From contig MSJI02000040.1 in NCBI GenBank assembly GCA_001931905.2, positions 1 to 18,841 of the forward strand: a stretch of DNA of 18,841 bases. The letters run 5' to 3'. The stretch is from Cladosporium sp. IMV 00045. Its lineage: Eukaryota > Ascomycota > Dothideomycetes > Cladosporiales > Cladosporiaceae. Shown here one piece after another: positions 17,636-18,841 of the stretch. The position numbers and the translations under genes were made by a program. Position 1 is the first letter of the stretch. Each line of letters opens with the position of its first letter. Under the pieces are notes generated by a model, which saw only the letters and a list, made by a program, of their open reading frames with translations, ran no database searches and had not been told where the DNA came from.

Positions 17636-18604
17636 ACGATTGGTCCCAAGTGCTCGGAGACTTGGGACGAAGGCCGTGAACATGATCATGATGAAGGGTT
17701 CTTGTGAAGGCTGGTGCTGACACATGCGTGTGTGAGCTCATAAGTAGGCTCGCGTCTACTGATACTTCCAAGGTGATTCGAAGATTCTTTGCAGGCTTGT
17801 GGGATTGTCGCATGCCATACATCAAGCTGTAGTGGTACAATATGCGCCATACACATTGGATGGATGGTATTATCGTTGTACGTCTTGTGGCTGAGCCGAT
17901 TCGCTCGCACCTTCGATAGAATGGCGCTGATATAGACGCACTCCGTCAAAGGTTGCAAATTTTTCAAGCCACAGAAGCCACCAATGGCTGTTATGCCGTT
18001 GTGATAGATATACACCGGAGGTATCTCCAGCAGGTTGACCATGTACCCAGTGTTTCCCGTTGTTCAAACGGTCGGCTAGAAGCTGTGAAGATGGAGGAGG
18101 CGAGGGTTTTGGACGGCCCGGCTCGTCCAGGAACCCGTGAAGGCTGTGAAGACAACATCCATTGTTATTGTATGGATCCTGTCGGCATCGCAGACACGTG
18201 GAGAAGCATTTCGGATGTCGAAGTGATACCGGAACGCAGTTCTGCTCACCCGTCACCGCCCTTTCACTTGTGTCCTGACTGCTACGCGTCCCGATTAAGC
18301 ATGCTGCAGTGAGCGACTAGGCCAATTTCAGCCCACCTAAGTCCACAGTCTAACGCCAAGCGGGCCCTTCCCGCCGCGTGCCGTGTCCTCTCGAACAACG
18401 GCGTCGACCAGCCTGTGCAGCGGCGACCAGGTTGTTGTAATAATGCCGATGATCGCCGTGCGTTAGCTAGGCGCACGCCAGCAAGCTACCTGGACCTTGG
18501 ACCGTTTGTCGTATCTCGCATCATCCCCACTGGACAACTCCCAATCCCAGAAGACTCCTTCTCGGCCACCCGTCAGCACGGATCCGTCGCTTGACCGCAA
18601 AAAC

Positions 18605-18649
18605 ATGATCCTCAGCGCCCATGGCCACGAGCTTGGAATCCGGCGGTGA
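18605..18649 (+). other. Possible upstream ORF overlapping the start of the second Zn2Cys6 gene
   Basis: ATG at 18605 opens a 14-codon frame (MILSAHGHELGIRR) ending in TGA at 18647-18649. It is in a different frame from, and overlaps, the main ATG at 18621. If the transcript begins upstream of 18605 it could lower initiation at the main start; the transcript start is not known. Confidence 0.35.
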
Positions 18650-18841
18650 TAGCCCTGCTGGCGACAGCCGCGCAGTGCGCAGCAAGATATCCTTGGCATG
18701 CGACACCTGCAGACGCAGAAAGTATGTTCTTCACGACGACAGCCCTACACGATTCACCGGTTCTGGATATCTGACTGCGACATAGGTCCCGCTGCGACGG
18801 AAAGAGACCGACCTGTACTCACTGCACCAATGCAAAGCTGG
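18621..18841 (+). CDS. Zn(II)2Cys6 transcription factor, 5' end only (runs off the window)
   Basis: N-terminus of a predicted nuclear DNA-binding regulator. Exon 1 is 18621-18721 and exon 2 starts at 18786; the 64-bp intron has donor gtatgt at 18722 and acceptor atag ending at 18785. Joined, residues 1-33 (MATSLESGGDSPAGDS, then VRSKISLAC) lead into a Gal4-type zinc cluster CDTCRRRK-SRCDGKRPTCTHCTNAKL, spacing Cx2Cx6Cx6Cx2C, with the sixth Cys beyond the edge. The short distance from Met to the cluster is typical. ATG 18621 has a good context (gcgcccATGG). The splice point is immediately after RRRK, phase 2, as in the first transcription factor of this window (there phase 0). The remaining protein, including any fungal-specific regulatory domain, is outside the window, so its target cannot be guessed. 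It is divergent from the DUF6536 gene, 2.3 kb away. Confidence 0.88.

Larger units (their letters stand above)
16296..18620. other. Gene-poor region between divergent DUF6536 and second Zn2Cys6 gene
   Basis: About 2.3 kb separating two divergently transcribed genes, so it should contain both promoters. Open frames in it (for example 16386-16727 minus, 17386-17679 plus, 17870-18256 minus, 17953-18312 plus) lack domains and do not join into a sensible spliced product that I can see. A perfect hairpin sits at 16443-16464 and a TG microsatellite at 17617-17634. A decayed repeat or a non-coding RNA cannot be excluded by eye. Confidence 0.5.

Noticed and set aside
17386..18312. Possible decayed coding sequence (frames 17386-17679 and 17953-18312, plus)
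   Set aside because: A CxCxx...CPDC arrangement near 18170-18290 looked like a zinc motif but the spacing fits no family and no exon structure could be built around it.
1..18841. tRNA, 5S rRNA, snRNA, CRISPR or transposon with terminal repeats
   Set aside because: No tRNA B-box arrangement with matching arms, no regular spacer arrays, and no terminal inverted repeats flanking a transposase-like frame were seen; a tRNAscan-SE, Infernal and RepeatMasker run would settle this.

Overview
The window is nuclear DNA from a filamentous ascomycete, most likely a dothideomycete-type Pezizomycotina. The support is indirect: short introns (about 50-180 bp) with GTRNGT-type donors and CTRAC-type branch sites, two Gal4-type Zn(II)2Cys6 regulators, a DUF6536 membrane protein, and compact genes separated by long, CT-rich, uneven intergenic DNA. 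The class-level placement is inference.

Layout, left to right. (1) 53-1649, +: a Gln/Pro-rich Zn2Cys6 transcription factor in six exons. (2) 2353-4077, +: a single-exon C2HC5 zinc-finger protein of the TRIP4/ASC-1 (yeast Rqt4) family, with a probable intron in its 5' leader. (3) 4340-5428, -: a three-exon SAM-dependent methyltransferase, convergent with gene 2. (4) 6813-7356, -: CKS1, the small Cdk-binding subunit, in three exons. (5) 9909-10682, -: a single-exon, serine-rich protein of unknown function. (6) 13617-16295, -: a three-exon polytopic membrane protein with an N-terminal DUF6536 domain. (7) 18621 to the right edge, +: the start of a second Zn2Cys6 regulator, cut off inside its zinc cluster. 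Because of the introns, most genes had to be joined across reading frames; the joins keep frame throughout and restore recognisable motifs.

The rest is gene-poor: 5429-6812, 7357-9908, 10683-13616 and 16296-18620 hold no gene I can support. They contain CT-rich promoter-like tracts, several perfect inverted repeats, a pair of 18-bp telomere-like repeats about 180 bp apart, and simple repeats.

The genes do not form an evident pathway or a biosynthetic cluster. They read as an ordinary chromosomal mix: transcription control, ribosome-quality control, cell-cycle control, a methyltransferase and two conserved proteins of unknown role. I found no rRNA, tRNA, CRISPR, intact transposon or virus-like gene, and no convincing new multi-gene system. 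The items most worth a second look are the unknown proteins (5 and 6), the repeat/hairpin module upstream of the methyltransferase, the two-frame exon 2 of the first transcription factor, and the telomere-like repeat pair.
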